A stretch of DNA of 37,797 nucleotides from Candidatus Tantalella remota (GCA_030765685.1 JAVCCB010000070.1:1-37797); one strand, 5' to 3'. Shown: positions 1-8,532, numbered from the stretch's first letter. A program made the numbers and translations. The notes: a model not told the origin generated them from the sequence alone.

Positions 1-1
1 A

Positions 2-1222
2 TTCGAATGGACACATAAAAGGATGACCGGCGAGGAATTTCCGGCGTCCGTTCTTCTTACAAGGGTGGAGGGCAAGGAAGAGGGTGTTCTCCAGGCAACA
101 GTGCGCGATATATCGGTCCAAAAAAAAGTGGAAAAAGCCATGGTGGAGACCGTAAAACTCAAGACAGATTTTACCTCTATGGTATCGCATGAACTGAGAA
201 CTCCGCTCACTTCTATCCGTGAGGGTGTAGCGATAGTTCTTGACGGGTCTGCCGGAGAAATAAACGAGGAACAGGCAGAGTTTCTAGGCGCGGCGAAGAG
301 GAACGTCGACCGGCTCGCGAGGCTAATAAACGACGTTCTGGATTTCAGTAAGCTCGAGGCGGGGAAAATGCCGCTAAGGATGAAGGCCTCTGATATCAAA
401 GAAACGGTGAAGGAAGTAGTGAGTGCCCAGCAGGTGAACGCCAGGGGGAAACAGATCGACCTTACGATGTCCGTCGAAGGCGATATTCCCGAGATCAAAT
501 TCGATAAAGACAGGATAATACAGGTGGTGGCTAATCTTATTAGTAACGCGCTTAAATTTACGCCTCGGGAAGGAAACGTGAATGTCTGGTTATTTATGCG
601 GGAGACAGCTGTTTGCGTCAGTGTTAATGATACCGGCCTGGGCATTAAAGAAGATGATGTCCCCAAGCTCTTTCAGGAATTTCGTCAGTTAGATAATAAG
701 GACGAGCGTAAGACGGGTGGTACCGGGCTCGGGCTCGCGATATCCAAAAAAATAATAAAGCAGCATGGAGGGGATATCTGGGTAGAATCGGAACTCGGCA
801 AAGGCTCTAAATTCATGTTCTCTCTGCCGGTCGAGAGAAAACAAAAAATTCTTGTCGTAGATGACGAAAAAGAGATAAGGGATCTATATAGAAAACTGCT
901 TGAGAGAGCGGGGTATGTGGTGTTGGAAGCGGGATCGGGAATGGATGGCATAATGAAAGCGCAGGAAGAAGATCCGGAGCTTATTATCCTGGATATGCGT
1001 CTTCCGGACATAACGGGGTATGAGGTGATCGGTAGATTGCGCTCAGAGAGTGATACTTTGGCGATCCCCGTACTGGCGGTCTCCGGCTATGAAGAAGCGC
1101 TGGCGGAACTCGATAAGCTGGAATCGTCCTTGGAAAGTTCGGCCATACCGCGGATGAATAAACCGTTCGATAATGAAGTTTTTGTCAGTATGGTAAAATC
1201 AATGTTGAGGAGATTAGAATAG
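2..1222 (+). CDS. Hybrid sensor histidine kinase with C-terminal receiver (5' partial)
   Basis: The frame is open to the window edge, so the gene starts upstream; an ATG at 23 lies inside the domain and is not the start. The visible 406 residues begin with the end of a PAS domain (FEWTHKRMTGEEF, then the usual VRDIS...KKVEKAM linker). A HisKA domain follows with the phospho-acceptor motif SHELRTPL (His about residue 63), then an HATPase_c domain with N box (NLISNALKFTP), DTGLGI and GGTGLGLAIS. A receiver domain closes the protein (VDDEKE, phospho-acceptor Asp in ILDMRLPD near residue 331, NKPFD lysine). It should autophosphorylate and pass phosphate to its own receiver or to the two regulators encoded next. 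The stimulus is unknown because the N-terminus is missing. Confidence 0.93.
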   Translation, partial: FEWTHKRMTGEEFPASVLLTRVEGKEEGVLQATVRDISVQKKVEKAMVETVKLKTDFTSMVSHELRTPLTSIREGVAIVLDGSAGEINEEQAEFLGAAKRNVDRLARLINDVLDFSKLEAGKMPLRMKASDIKETVKEVVSAQQVNARGKQIDLTMSVEGDIPEIKFDKDRIIQVVANLISNALKFTPREGNVNVWLFMRETAVCVSVNDTGLGIKEDDVPKLFQEFRQLDNKDERKTGGTGLGLAISKKIIKQHGGDIWVESELGKGSKFMFSLPVERKQKILVVDDEKEIRDLYRKLLERAGYVVLEAGSGMDGIMKAQEEDPELIILDMRLPDITGYEVIGRLRSESDTLAIPVLAVSGYEEALAELDKLESSLESSAIPRMNKPFDNEVFVSMVKSMLRRLE

Positions 1223-1226
1223 GATT

Positions 1227-1261
1227 TAGTCGCTAGTGAATAGTCGCTAGTTGCTAGTAAC
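1227..1261. repeat. Heptamer word array, five TAGTNNN units
   Basis: Five consecutive 7-base units begin with TAGT (endings cgc, gaa, cgc, tgc, aac), directly after the kinase stop codon. The same word recurs at 10306-10340. It belongs to the class of period-7 arrays found in most gaps of this window. Confidence 0.8.
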
Positions 1262-1296
1262 GGAGGGCGCGTAGTACTCGAAGCAATCCCCAAAAG

Positions 1297-1402
1297 CGTC
1301 ATCCTGAGCGACCCCCGCGCTTTGCTGTACAAAGCAGTAGCGGGGGGAGTCGAAGGATCTAAAAAAGCAGATTCCTCGACTCACTTCGTTCGCTCGGAAT
1401 GA
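1297..1402. repeat. Variant copy of the bipartite palindromic repeat
   Basis: Starts CGTCATCC and ends GGAATGAC, with an internal imperfect hairpin around CCCCCGCGCTTTGCTG...AGTAGCGGGGG. Only the outer ends resemble the other family members; the inside has a TGAGCGA...TCGAAGGATC core. It fills the gap between kinase and regulator and reaches close to the regulator start. Confidence 0.6.
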
Positions 1403-1442
1403 CAGGGGATAGAGATTGCTTTGTCGCTTGCGGCTTCCCGCA

Positions 1443-1838
1443 ATGACAATACAAAGGGAGCAAAGTTATGGCGAAAAAATACTTATAGTCGAAGATGAGC
1501 CGGATATCTTAAAGATGACGGAATTCAGGATAAAAAAAGGCGGGTACGAGACCGTGGTCGCTTTGGATGGCGAGACGGCGCTGGAAAAGGCGCAGTCGGA
1601 AAGACCGGATATGATAGTCCTTGATTACAAACTTCCCGGGATAGATGGTGTCGAGGTATATAAAAGACTCAAAGGAGACGATGAGCTTAAGGAGATCCCG
1701 GTCCTGTTTCTTTCGGCAAGCCGGGGCAATGTAGATTTTCTGGACAAAATGGAAGAGATCGGAGCTGAATACAGCATGATAAAGCCCTATGAACCCCTTG
1801 AACTGATGGCGTTGATCAAGAAGATAGTGGGGGAATAA
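1443..1838 (+). CDS. Single-domain response regulator (CheY-like), start region apparently frameshifted
   Basis: A receiver domain only: acidic pair in VEDEPD, phospho-acceptor Asp in IVLDYKLPG, Ser in FLSAS and Lys in IKPYEP. In the continuous frame the first usable ATG is 1443, which has no ribosome-binding site and lies in repeat DNA. An ATG at 1468 sits 7 bases behind GGGAG and reads MAKK, then hits a stop because the following A-run has six A. Seven A would give MAKKILIVEDE, the usual start of such proteins. So the true gene probably starts at 1468 with a one-base deletion or sequencing error at 1474-1479. It likely works in a phosphorelay with the neighbouring kinase and NtrC-type regulator. 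Confidence 0.85.
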   Translation: MTIQREQSYGEKILIVEDEPDILKMTEFRIKKGGYETVVALDGETALEKAQSERPDMIVLDYKLPGIDGVEVYKRLKGDDELKEIPVLFLSASRGNVDFLDKMEEIGAEYSMIKPYEPLELMALIKKIVGE

Positions 1839-1848
1839 GGTTTATAGA

Positions 1849-1915
1849 TGTCAGATTACAGAATACAGATGTCAGATCCCTATCTGAGATCTAAAATCTG
1901 AAATCTGAAATCTTT
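1849..1915. repeat. Heptamer word arrays in inverted orientation (CAGATNN / ATCTGAA)
   Basis: Four CAGANNN-type units (1852 onward) are followed by five ATCTNAA-type units, the complement of the first word, so the two halves can pair. It ends just before the ribosome-binding site of the next gene. Confidence 0.7.
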
Positions 1916-1935
1916 ATTTGAGATGTGGAGACCTA

Positions 1936-3288
1936 ATGAGCAAAGATAAAATCATACTCATAGTAGATGACGAGAAAGAGATCTGCGAGGTTTTCAAGAA
2001 GCTTATCGAGAGGATGGTCGAGGAAAGGGTAGTATGTGCGAATACGGGCGAAGAAGCGGAAAAGCTTATAAGGGGCAATAAGCTGATGCTCGTGATGCTT
2101 GATTATAAGCTGCCGGACACGACCGGCATAGAGCTTCTGAAGAAGATAAAAGCCATAGACTCGGATGTCCCCGTGGTTATGCTTACCGGTTACGGTACGG
2201 TGGAGTTCGGGGTCGAGGCGATAAAACAGGGAGCTTATGATTATTTTCTAAAACCGGTGCTTCCCGAGAAGATACACGCTTTGGTAAGAGGTCTTGTCTC
2301 GAAGCGGAAGCTTATGGAAGAGAACCTGGTCCTGCGGGAAGAGCTGGGCATAAAATACAGCGCCGGACGTCTTATTGGCAAAAGCGAAAAGATCGGTAGG
2401 ATATACGACCAGTTGTCGAGCCTGGCCCAGACGGATTCGACCGTTCTTATACAGGGTGAGAGTGGGACAGGTAAAGAGCTTATGGCGCGGGCCATACACC
2501 AGAATTCGTATAGGAGCGAAAGGCCTTTTATTATAGCCGATTGTACGTCAATGACCGATAGTTTGCTCGAAAGCGAACTTTTCGGGCACGAAAGAGGAGC
2601 GTTTACGGGCGCTATCAGGAGAAAAATAGGCAGGTTGGAGCAGGCGGATGGCGGTACTATTTTCCTGGATGAGATAGGCGATTTTTCTCCGATGGCACAG
2701 CTTAAACTTTTGAGGGTGCTTCAGGAAAGAAGTTTCGAGCGTGTAGGAGGAGAGGAGACCATAGAGGTCGACGTAAGGATAGTCGCCGCTACGAACAGGG
2801 ATCTTGAAAAGTTAGTCGCCGAAGGCAAGTTCAGGGAAGATCTTTTCTATCGCCTTAACGTGATACCCGTAGCCCTGCCTCCTTTGCGCGAAAGAAAAGA
2901 GGATATCCCGGATCTTGCCAAAGAGTTTCTTGGACGATTTTCCAGGAAGAACAATAAAAACATATCGCGCATATCGGAGGACGCCTACAGGTCACTATTA
3001 GACCACAACTGGCCGGGGAATATAAGGGAACTTGAGAATACGATGGAGCGGGTTGTTGTTATAGCAAAAGGCAATGTTGTTACGGACGAAGACCTGCCGG
3101 GAAAAATAAGGGAGAGAACCGGGAAGGACCACGCATCAAACGGGTCGCTTCAGGATAACGAAAAAAAACTGGTAATAGGGACCCTCAACGAGACCGGATA
3201 CAACCTTTCAAAAGCGGCGAGAAATCTTGGCATATCCCGATCTACGCTTTACGGGAAGATGCGGAAATTCGGGATCAAGGGTAAATAG
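1936..3288 (+). CDS. NtrC-family sigma-54-dependent response regulator
   Basis: 450 residues from ATG 1936, preceded by GGAG at 1927-1930; an upstream in-frame ATG at 1918 has no such site. Domains in order: receiver (VDDEKE, Asp in MLDYKLPDTTG, KPVLPEK), then AAA+ activator with Walker A GESGTGKE near residue 174, the sigma-54 contact loop GAFTGA near 221, Walker B GGTIFLDEIGD, and a C-terminal Fis-type helix-turn-helix (LSKAARNLGISRSTLYGKMRK). It should activate sigma-54 promoters when phosphorylated, most likely by the kinase encoded just upstream. I found no convincing -24/-12 site in this window, so its targets are probably elsewhere. Confidence 0.95.
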   Translation: MSKDKIILIVDDEKEICEVFKKLIERMVEERVVCANTGEEAEKLIRGNKLMLVMLDYKLPDTTGIELLKKIKAIDSDVPVVMLTGYGTVEFGVEAIKQGAYDYFLKPVLPEKIHALVRGLVSKRKLMEENLVLREELGIKYSAGRLIGKSEKIGRIYDQLSSLAQTDSTVLIQGESGTGKELMARAIHQNSYRSERPFIIADCTSMTDSLLESELFGHERGAFTGAIRRKIGRLEQADGGTIFLDEIGDFSPMAQLKLLRVLQERSFERVGGEETIEVDVRIVAATNRDLEKLVAEGKFREDLFYRLNVIPVALPPLRERKEDIPDLAKEFLGRFSRKNNKNISRISEDAYRSLLDHNWPGNIRELENTMERVVVIAKGNVVTDEDLPGKIRERTGKDHASNGSLQDNEKKLVIGTLNETGYNLSKAARNLGISRSTLYGKMRKFGIKGK

Positions 3289-3471
3289 AAATTAAATCCA
3301 AAAGCCAAAGCTCAAAATCCAAATGACAAAACCCCAAATGGCTGACGGTAGACAGCTGACGGCTCACCATATTAGTATTCAGTATTTAGTATTCAGTATT
3401 CAGTGTCGACCCTTGCGATGAACAAAGAACAACGAATATGGATCCCGCTTAAAATCCAAATTACAAAAAAA
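3289..3471. repeat. Gap with ATCCAAA-type, GCTGACG and CAGTATT heptamer arrays
   Basis: No gene is seen. The gap holds ATCCAAA-like words (3295-3340), four units of a GCTGACG/GTAGACA word (3340-3367) and five units of TAGTATT/CAGTATT (3372-3406), all with period 7. There is no obvious U-tracted terminator behind the NtrC gene. Confidence 0.7.
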
Positions 3472-3559
3472 CGTCATCCCGGAATTCGCCAAAGGCGAAT
3501 TCCGAGGATCACATAAAAGTAATCATTTTGAAGGGATCCCCGTATTCGCGGGGATGACG
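3472..3559. repeat. Bipartite palindromic repeat, copy A
   Basis: Begins CGTCATCCC and ends with its complement GGGATGACG. Two hairpins (GGAATTCGCC aaa GGCGAATTCC, and ATCCCCGtattCGCGGGGAT) are joined by an AT-rich spacer containing ATAAAAGTAAT. The same plan recurs at 8349, 10355, 11943, 19262 and 33637, with a partial copy at 5525. Confidence 0.85.
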
Positions 3560-3648
3560 TCTTTTGCCATCCCCCATCCACAGATTTAACCAGGTTAAAA
3601 ATGCATTTGGATTTGCAGTCCAAGGATTGCCGAAGAGCCAGGACTGGA

Positions 3649-5016
3649 TTATTTTTGCGTTTGTATGAGTACCAGGGAATCTTTTTCCACGACCATCGAA
3701 AAAGATCCGGCCGGAAACTTTCTCAGTTTGGATGTTTCAGTGACTATATAATTCCCGTTTTCTCCCAGAGTAGAACTCACATTCTCTTTGCCGACAAGGT
3801 CTCCACCGAGGTCTCCCAGGTAAAAATGTATTCCGGGGTCGATGATCTTGTAAATATAAATGTTTTCCCCTTCGGGGATAGCCGCTCTGACCCGCAAAGA
3901 GAACTCTTTGATCGCTGGAGAGTAATCAGCATCAAAGATGTCCTTATCGAGCGCCAGATATGTGAGGGAAACGGCGGCAAGGACCGACATTATTACGATG
4001 GTATATTTTCTGAAAAGTTTTTTAGCTGTCCAGCCGGTCATCATCGCCAGCGCCGGATAGAGAGGTATGATGTACCAATGCAGTTTTGTCTGTACCATGC
4101 TGAAAATAACGATAACGGTACCTGCCCATATGACCGGAAGGAGATGTTCTTTCTCTTTTTTCCAGAATATCCTTAAGATGATGAACGGTATTATACACAG
4201 GCCGACCCAGGCCCAGGGCCTGCCCTTGTTGGGAATAACTCCCAGATATGTGAAAATATTACCCGTATGTCCGTCTACGGCTTGTGTCGTACGTGTCAAA
4301 AGATGTTTAACAAAATAATCCCGGATGAACGCGTCGCCGTAATGCGTAAAGGCGAGCCAGTGCCACCACACGAGTATCACCAGAGAAACGAATATTCCCC
4401 ATAGAAGCGCCGGCTTCTTAAGGATCTTTAGTTTTCCCGAGAATATCATATACAGTAGGAGTATCATGGGTATTATAGCCGCTCCGGCGCCTTTAGTAAG
4501 AAAAGCGAACGCGAAAGCTAAGGGGGAGAAAAATAGAGCCGCTTTATGTTCTTCCCCGAGTTTGAACATGAAAAGTGAAAGCGTTACGAAAAAAGTAAGC
4601 GGAACGTCAAGCATGCCAAGCTTGGCGAACCACAAAAAATGCCACGTGGTTATAAGCGCGAGAGAGGCCGCGATGGCAGCCTTGCGGGAATAAAGCTTTT
4701 TAGAAAAAAGGTACGTTATGATGACCGTACCTATGCCGCAAAGCGCGGAGAAGAACCTGACGGTGAATTCGCTGATCCCCAGAAGCATGTAGAAAAAAGC
4801 TGTCACCCACATGCAAAGAGGCGGTTTGTCACTCCAAGGGAGCCCCCCGTAATGCAGGTCTATCCAGTTGCTTGTTTTTAGTATTTCCCTGGCGACCTCG
4901 CCGTAAAGGGCTTCGTCCCAGGAGGTAAGACTACCGGTACCAAGGTTCCATAAGAGTATCAAGGCGGAGATGACCGCGAGTATGACAACGTCCTGAATGG
5001 TATTTTTGTCTTTCAT
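3649..5016 (-). CDS. ArnT/PMT-type integral membrane glycosyltransferase
   Basis: A polytopic membrane protein of about 455 residues with some ten hydrophobic segments. The first loop has SWDEALYGEVAREIL, the acidic D-E signature of the dolichyl-phosphate-mannose/ArnT clan (GT-C fold), and a second acidic site lies in LGMLDVPLTFF. Such enzymes move a sugar from a polyprenyl-phosphate donor to an acceptor on the outer face of the membrane; donor and acceptor are unknown here. The next minus-strand gene encodes a polyprenyl-phosphate glycosyltransferase-like GT2, which could supply the donor. I chose ATG 5016 over 5022 because the -10 box ends at 5023 and transcription would begin about at 5016. 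Confidence 0.9.
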   Translation of the reverse strand: MKDKNTIQDVVILAVISALILLWNLGTGSLTSWDEALYGEVAREILKTSNWIDLHYGGLPWSDKPPLCMWVTAFFYMLLGISEFTVRFFSALCGIGTVIITYLFSKKLYSRKAAIAASLALITTWHFLWFAKLGMLDVPLTFFVTLSLFMFKLGEEHKAALFFSPLAFAFAFLTKGAGAAIIPMILLLYMIFSGKLKILKKPALLWGIFVSLVILVWWHWLAFTHYGDAFIRDYFVKHLLTRTTQAVDGHTGNIFTYLGVIPNKGRPWAWVGLCIIPFIILRIFWKKEKEHLLPVIWAGTVIVIFSMVQTKLHWYIIPLYPALAMMTGWTAKKLFRKYTIVIMSVLAAVSLTYLALDKDIFDADYSPAIKEFSLRVRAAIPEGENIYIYKIIDPGIHFYLGDLGGDLVGKENVSSTLGENGNYIVTETSKLRKFPAGSFSMVVEKDSLVLIQTQK

Positions 5017-5022
5017 GGGCAT

Positions 5023-5051
5023 ATTATAGAACGTATCTCTTTATTTGGCAA
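5023..5051 (-). promoter_or_regulatory. Sigma-70-type promoter for the membrane glycosyltransferase
   Basis: On the minus strand TTGCCA, 17-base spacer, TATAAT. The -10 box directly abuts the start codons, so the mRNA would be leaderless or nearly so. Confidence 0.6.
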
Positions 5052-5651
5052 ATGGGGAATGGCGAGCAGGGGGTGGTATTGGGGAATAGAGAATAGAGAA
5101 TTGGGAATAGAGTCAGGATATCAGGGGATCAGGATATTAGGGACTAGGATATCAGGGAATCGGGGGTTCTGCTTATCGGGGAATTGAGAATTGTGAATAG
5201 CGCGCAAGTCACTGAATACTATATACTAAATACTGAATACTGACCAGTCATCAGTCATCAGGGATCAGGGGGTGGTATTGGGGAAATGGGAATAGGGGGC
5301 ACTTGTGAGATGCTAGATACTCGATGCTGGATGCTAGCTGTATATAAATCCAAAATCCAAAGCCCAAAATCCAAAAGAATCTTAGAAATCCAAAAACCAA
5401 AAGCGCTATGTTTTGGATTTAGTCATTTGGATTTCATTTGGCATTTGGATTTTGACATTTGGATTTAAGGCGTGGTCCGTATACTGCGAACAGTCATCAG
5501 TCATCAGGGATCAGGGGGTGGTATCGGGGGATGACGTAAAAGTAACAATATTATGAGATCCCCGCTTCCGCGGGGATGACGATTTGCTCGCAAGTCACTG
5601 AATACTATATACTAAATACTGAATACTGGTTGGCGAGCAAGTTGCCCAGTG
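5052..5651. repeat. 600-base gap filled with heptamer/octamer word arrays and a partial palindromic repeat
   Basis: I see no gene. Words include GGAATAG/AGAATAG (about 5083-5113, period 7), AGGATATC-like octamers (5116-5175), GAATACT/ATATACT/AAATACT (5210-5243 and again 5597-5630), AGTCATC (5246-5262 and 5490-5506) and AATCCAA words in inverted halves (5344-5376 against 5412-5466). A right half of the bipartite palindrome lies at 5525-5581. The ORF at 5286-5468 consists of these words and is not a gene. Confidence 0.75.
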
Positions 5652-6347
5652 CTATCGGAGTTCTTTCCAGAGCTTGAACAGTTCTCTGAAAGACTTGATC
5701 ACTACGAGGGGGTTATTCCCGGTCTGGGCGCCTTTAGCGCGCGGGAAATGATGGACACCGACCTGTCCGATAGTGAACCCTTTTTTCTTCGCTTTGATAA
5801 GGAATTCAGCGCTCAAGAACTGGCTTTCGCTCTTTAGATCGACCGCGTTGATAACGTCTTTTTTTATTATCTTAAAAGCGCAGTCTATATCTCTTATCTT
5901 GAGTCCGAACAGTATTCGTACGAGGATGTTGTACGCCTTGCCGTTTATGACGCGGTGTATCGGGTCGTTGCGTTTTATCCTGAAACCGGCGACGATATCA
6001 CAGTCTGGTGCCAGAGGCATCAGCCGTTCGATCTCATTCAGGTCGAACTGTCCGTCGCCGTCCGAGAAAAAGACATGGTCATAGCGCGCGGCGGCAAACC
6101 CTGATTTAAGAGCTCCGCCGTAACCGCGGTTCTCGGGGTGGGTTACAACGCTGACGTTATCGTATTTTGCCGCCAGGCCTTCGGCAATATCTTTTGTGCG
6201 GTCACTGGAACCGTCATTAACGACTATGACCTCCAGATCGTCTACAAATTCCGGCATTATTTTTAAAGCGTTTTCTACGGATTCCGCTATGTTATCTTCT
6301 TCATTATAGGCCGGGAAGAATACCGATAATTCCTTCAATTTTGCCAT
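5652..6347 (-). CDS. Family 2 glycosyltransferase (polyprenyl-phosphate sugar transferase-like)
   Basis: 231 residues with the GT-A fold signature of the DPM1/GtrB-like group: N-terminal SVFFPAYNEEDNI, VNDGSSDRT, the metal and donor site FFSDGDGQFD, and a C-terminal HFPRAKGAQTGNNP. No C-terminal membrane helices, so it acts at the cytoplasmic face on a lipid carrier. It could feed the GT-C enzyme on the same strand downstream. Start 6347 is supported by AAAGGAG seven bases upstream and a clean promoter. A dolichol-phosphate mannosyltransferase name would be usual, but the sugar is not certain. Confidence 0.9.
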   Translation of the reverse strand: MAKLKELSVFFPAYNEEDNIAESVENALKIMPEFVDDLEVIVVNDGSSDRTKDIAEGLAAKYDNVSVVTHPENRGYGGALKSGFAAARYDHVFFSDGDGQFDLNEIERLMPLAPDCDIVAGFRIKRNDPIHRVINGKAYNILVRILFGLKIRDIDCAFKIIKKDVINAVDLKSESQFLSAEFLIKAKKKGFTIGQVGVHHFPRAKGAQTGNNPLVVIKSFRELFKLWKELR

Positions 6348-6368
6348 GCGTATCTCCTTTAGGACATT

Positions 6369-6397
6369 ATTATATACAAGTTAAAGTGATTTGTCAG
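6369..6397 (-). promoter_or_regulatory. Sigma-70-type promoter for the GT2 gene
   Basis: On the minus strand CTGACA, 17-base spacer, TATAAT, about 20 bases ahead of the AAAGGAG ribosome-binding site. It is divergent from the permease promoter at 6427-6454. Confidence 0.65.
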
Positions 6398-6426
6398 TCT
6401 AATATTTCAGGGAATCCCTAAATTCT

Positions 6427-6454
6427 TTGAAAACGGGGGGCTATAGTGTATAAT
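6427..6454 (+). promoter_or_regulatory. Sigma-70-type promoter for the permease-EIIA gene
   Basis: TTGAAA, 16-base spacer, TATAAT. The predicted transcript start (about 6460) lies just before ATG 6464, and the alternative GTG at 6446 falls inside the promoter. A near-leaderless mRNA follows if this promoter is used. Confidence 0.6.
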
Positions 6455-6463
6455 TTAACCGAA

Positions 6464-8305
6464 ATGGCGAAAACAAAACTAAAAAGGTCTCTGGGGCTTC
6501 TGGATGTCTTCTGTATAGCGTCCGGGGCTATGATAAGTTCAGGGCTTTTCATCCTTCCCGGTCTCGCGCATGCGCAGGCCGGACCTGCTTCGGTCATCTC
6601 ATATATGCTCGCGGGCCTTCTGGCGATGACCGGTATGCTGAGCCAGGCCGAGCTTGTTTCGGCGATGCCAAAAGCCGGAGGGACATACTTTTATGTGACG
6701 CGCAGCATGGGGCCGGCTCTCGGCACCATAGACGGCCTTCTGACCTGGATGTCGATCTCCCTCAAAAGTTCTTTCGCGCTTGTGGGTATGGCCGCTTTTA
6801 CGGCTATACTGGTAAATGTGGATCCGAGGCTATCAGCTCTTATTTTCTGCGTGATCTTTATCATTATAAATATAATAGGTATCAAAGAGGCGGGCAGGGT
6901 ACAGGTGGGGATAGTGATACTTTTGCTGATCCTGATCCTGATCTACATAGTTCGGGGAATACCCGCGGTCAAAGTGATGAACTTTGAACCTTTTGCCCCG
7001 CATGGGTTTGACGCCGTTTTCTTTACGGCGGGTTTTGTTTTCGTTTCTTACGGGGGTCTTTTAAAGCTGGCTAGTATTGCCGAGGAAGTGAAGTCTCCCG
7101 AACGGACTATACCCAAAGGGATGATACTTTCGCTGGTCACGGTAGTGATCCTTTATGGTCTGGTAGTCTTTGTTACTTCGGGGGTTTTGAGCGACGAGCA
7201 GCTTAACAGTTCACTTACACCTATTTCGGACGGTGCCGCGGTCTTTCTGGGGGGGTGGGGCAGGATAGCTTTAAGTATAGCGGCTGTACTGGCGTTTATT
7301 TCTACCGCCAATGCCGGTATCATGTCGGCTTCAAGATATCCGCTTGCTTTAAGCCGGGACCGCTTGTTACCGGACTTTTTAGGAAGGATAAATCCCCGGC
7401 TCAGGACGCCTATAATAGCGATACTGGTAACGGGCGTATTTATGATCGTGGCGATATTTCTCGATCTTAAGATGCTGGTCTCTGTCGCGTCCACGGTACT
7501 TATACTTACTTTTATTTTTTCCTGTCTTTGCGTGATCATAATGCGTGAGAGCGGGGTGCAGAATTACAGACCCAGATTCCGGTCGCCCATGTATCCCTGG
7601 GTGCAGATAGTCGGAATATTCGGATGCTGGCTTCTTCTGGTAAGCATGGGTAAGGAAGCGTTGATCATTGCGTCGCTGCTTTTTTTCGCCGGTCTCGCGG
7701 TTTTCTGGTTCTACGGTCGAGAGACCGCGAAGAGGGATTTTGCTCTCTTGCACCTCATAGAGAGAGTGGCCGCGCGGGAACTGGTGGACGTGTCTCTGGA
7801 AGAGGAACTCAAGACGATAATACATGAAAGGGACTCAATAGTAAAAGACAGGTTCGACGGTATAGTGGAAGATGGTATCGTCCTCGACATAGGGGAAGCT
7901 ATGGTTGTATCAGATTTTTTCAAAATGGTGTCGGAAAAGCTGTCAAAGAAGATAGGTACGAGCCCTTCGGAGATATTTAAGATGCTTCTGGATAGGGAAG
8001 AGCAGTCAAGCACGGTCCTTAGCCCGGGGCTGGCGATACCCCATATAATCGTAGAGGGCGATCATGTGTTCACGATAATGCTGGCACGTTGCAAAAAAGG
8101 TATTATATTTCCCGGGAAAGACCGGAAAGTACACACTGTTTTTGTCATTGCGGGCAGCAAAGACGAACGTAACTTCCACCTGCAGGCTCTTTCTGCCATA
8201 GCCCAGATAGTCCAGAATCCCCGCTTTGAGAAAAGATGGATATCCGCCAGGGATGAAGAGGCGCTGAGAGACATAGTGCTTCTTGAAAAGCGCAAAAGAC
8301 ATTAA
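6464..8305 (+). CDS. APC-family amino-acid permease fused to a PTS EIIA (type 2) domain
   Basis: The first 420 or so residues form an APC superfamily transporter: LGLLDVFCIASGAMISSGLF is the TM1 substrate-site region, followed by about twelve hydrophobic segments. After a linker, the last 160 residues match the PTS EIIA fructose/mannitol (PtsN-like) fold: LLDREEQSSTVLSPGLAIPH, with the phospho-accepting His at codon 8042-8044, then GIIFPG and HLQALSAIAQI. The domain could let transport respond to PTS phosphorylation state, although EI and HPr are not in the window. ATG 6464 is preferred because the promoter overlaps the upstream GTG 6446. The substrate cannot be told. Confidence 0.9.
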   Translation: MAKTKLKRSLGLLDVFCIASGAMISSGLFILPGLAHAQAGPASVISYMLAGLLAMTGMLSQAELVSAMPKAGGTYFYVTRSMGPALGTIDGLLTWMSISLKSSFALVGMAAFTAILVNVDPRLSALIFCVIFIIINIIGIKEAGRVQVGIVILLLILILIYIVRGIPAVKVMNFEPFAPHGFDAVFFTAGFVFVSYGGLLKLASIAEEVKSPERTIPKGMILSLVTVVILYGLVVFVTSGVLSDEQLNSSLTPISDGAAVFLGGWGRIALSIAAVLAFISTANAGIMSASRYPLALSRDRLLPDFLGRINPRLRTPIIAILVTGVFMIVAIFLDLKMLVSVASTVLILTFIFSCLCVIIMRESGVQNYRPRFRSPMYPWVQIVGIFGCWLLLVSMGKEALIIASLLFFAGLAVFWFYGRETAKRDFALLHLIERVAARELVDVSLEEELKTIIHERDSIVKDRFDGIVEDGIVLDIGEAMVVSDFFKMVSEKLSKKIGTSPSEIFKMLLDREEQSSTVLSPGLAIPHIIVEGDHVFTIMLARCKKGIIFPGKDRKVHTVFVIAGSKDERNFHLQALSAIAQIVQNPRFEKRWISARDEEALRDIVLLEKRKRH

Positions 8306-8348
8306 TTTAAAGCAGTTACGACTCCCCGACCACCTTCAAAATAAAAAT

Positions 8349-8434
8349 CGTCATCCCCGCGGAAGCGGGGATCTCATAATATTATCATTTTTATGTGATC
8401 CCGGATATCTGCTATCGCGGATTCCGGGATGATG
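8349..8434. repeat. Bipartite palindromic repeat, copy B
   Basis: Two hairpins, CGTCATCCCCGC/GCGGGGATC and GATCCCGGA...TCCGGGATGATG, with an AT-rich spacer (ATAATATTATCATTTTTA). It lies between the permease stop and the rex promoter. A CTATTCCC-type word array follows at about 8455-8500. Confidence 0.85.
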
Positions 8435-8503
8435 TCCATCCCAATCCCCTGATATCCCTGACTGTTCACAGCTCACAGTTCCCTATTCCCTGTAATTCCC
8501 CCC

Positions 8504-8532
8504 TTGACTTTTACCCCGAAAAGTACTATATT
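8504..8532 (+). promoter_or_regulatory. Promoter of the rex-hydrogenase island
   Basis: TTGACT, 17-base spacer, TATATT. The predicted start near 8539 places the Rex operator within the first 30 bases of the transcript, where bound Rex would block transcription. Confidence 0.65.

Noticed and set aside
1936..3288. Sigma-54 (-24/-12) promoters as targets of the NtrC-type regulator in this window
   Set aside because: The closest look-alike (TGGCAC...TTGCA near 8085) has the wrong spacing and lies inside a gene.
3601..4176. A plus-strand ORF opposite the glycosyltransferase end
   Set aside because: Antisense to the conserved membrane protein and begins in repeat DNA.
5286..5468. A 60-codon ORF between the two glycosyltransferases
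   Set aside because: Made of heptamer words; low-complexity translation.
5052..5651. CRISPR array
   Set aside because: Repeats are short degenerate words of 7-8 bases without spacers, and no cas genes are present.
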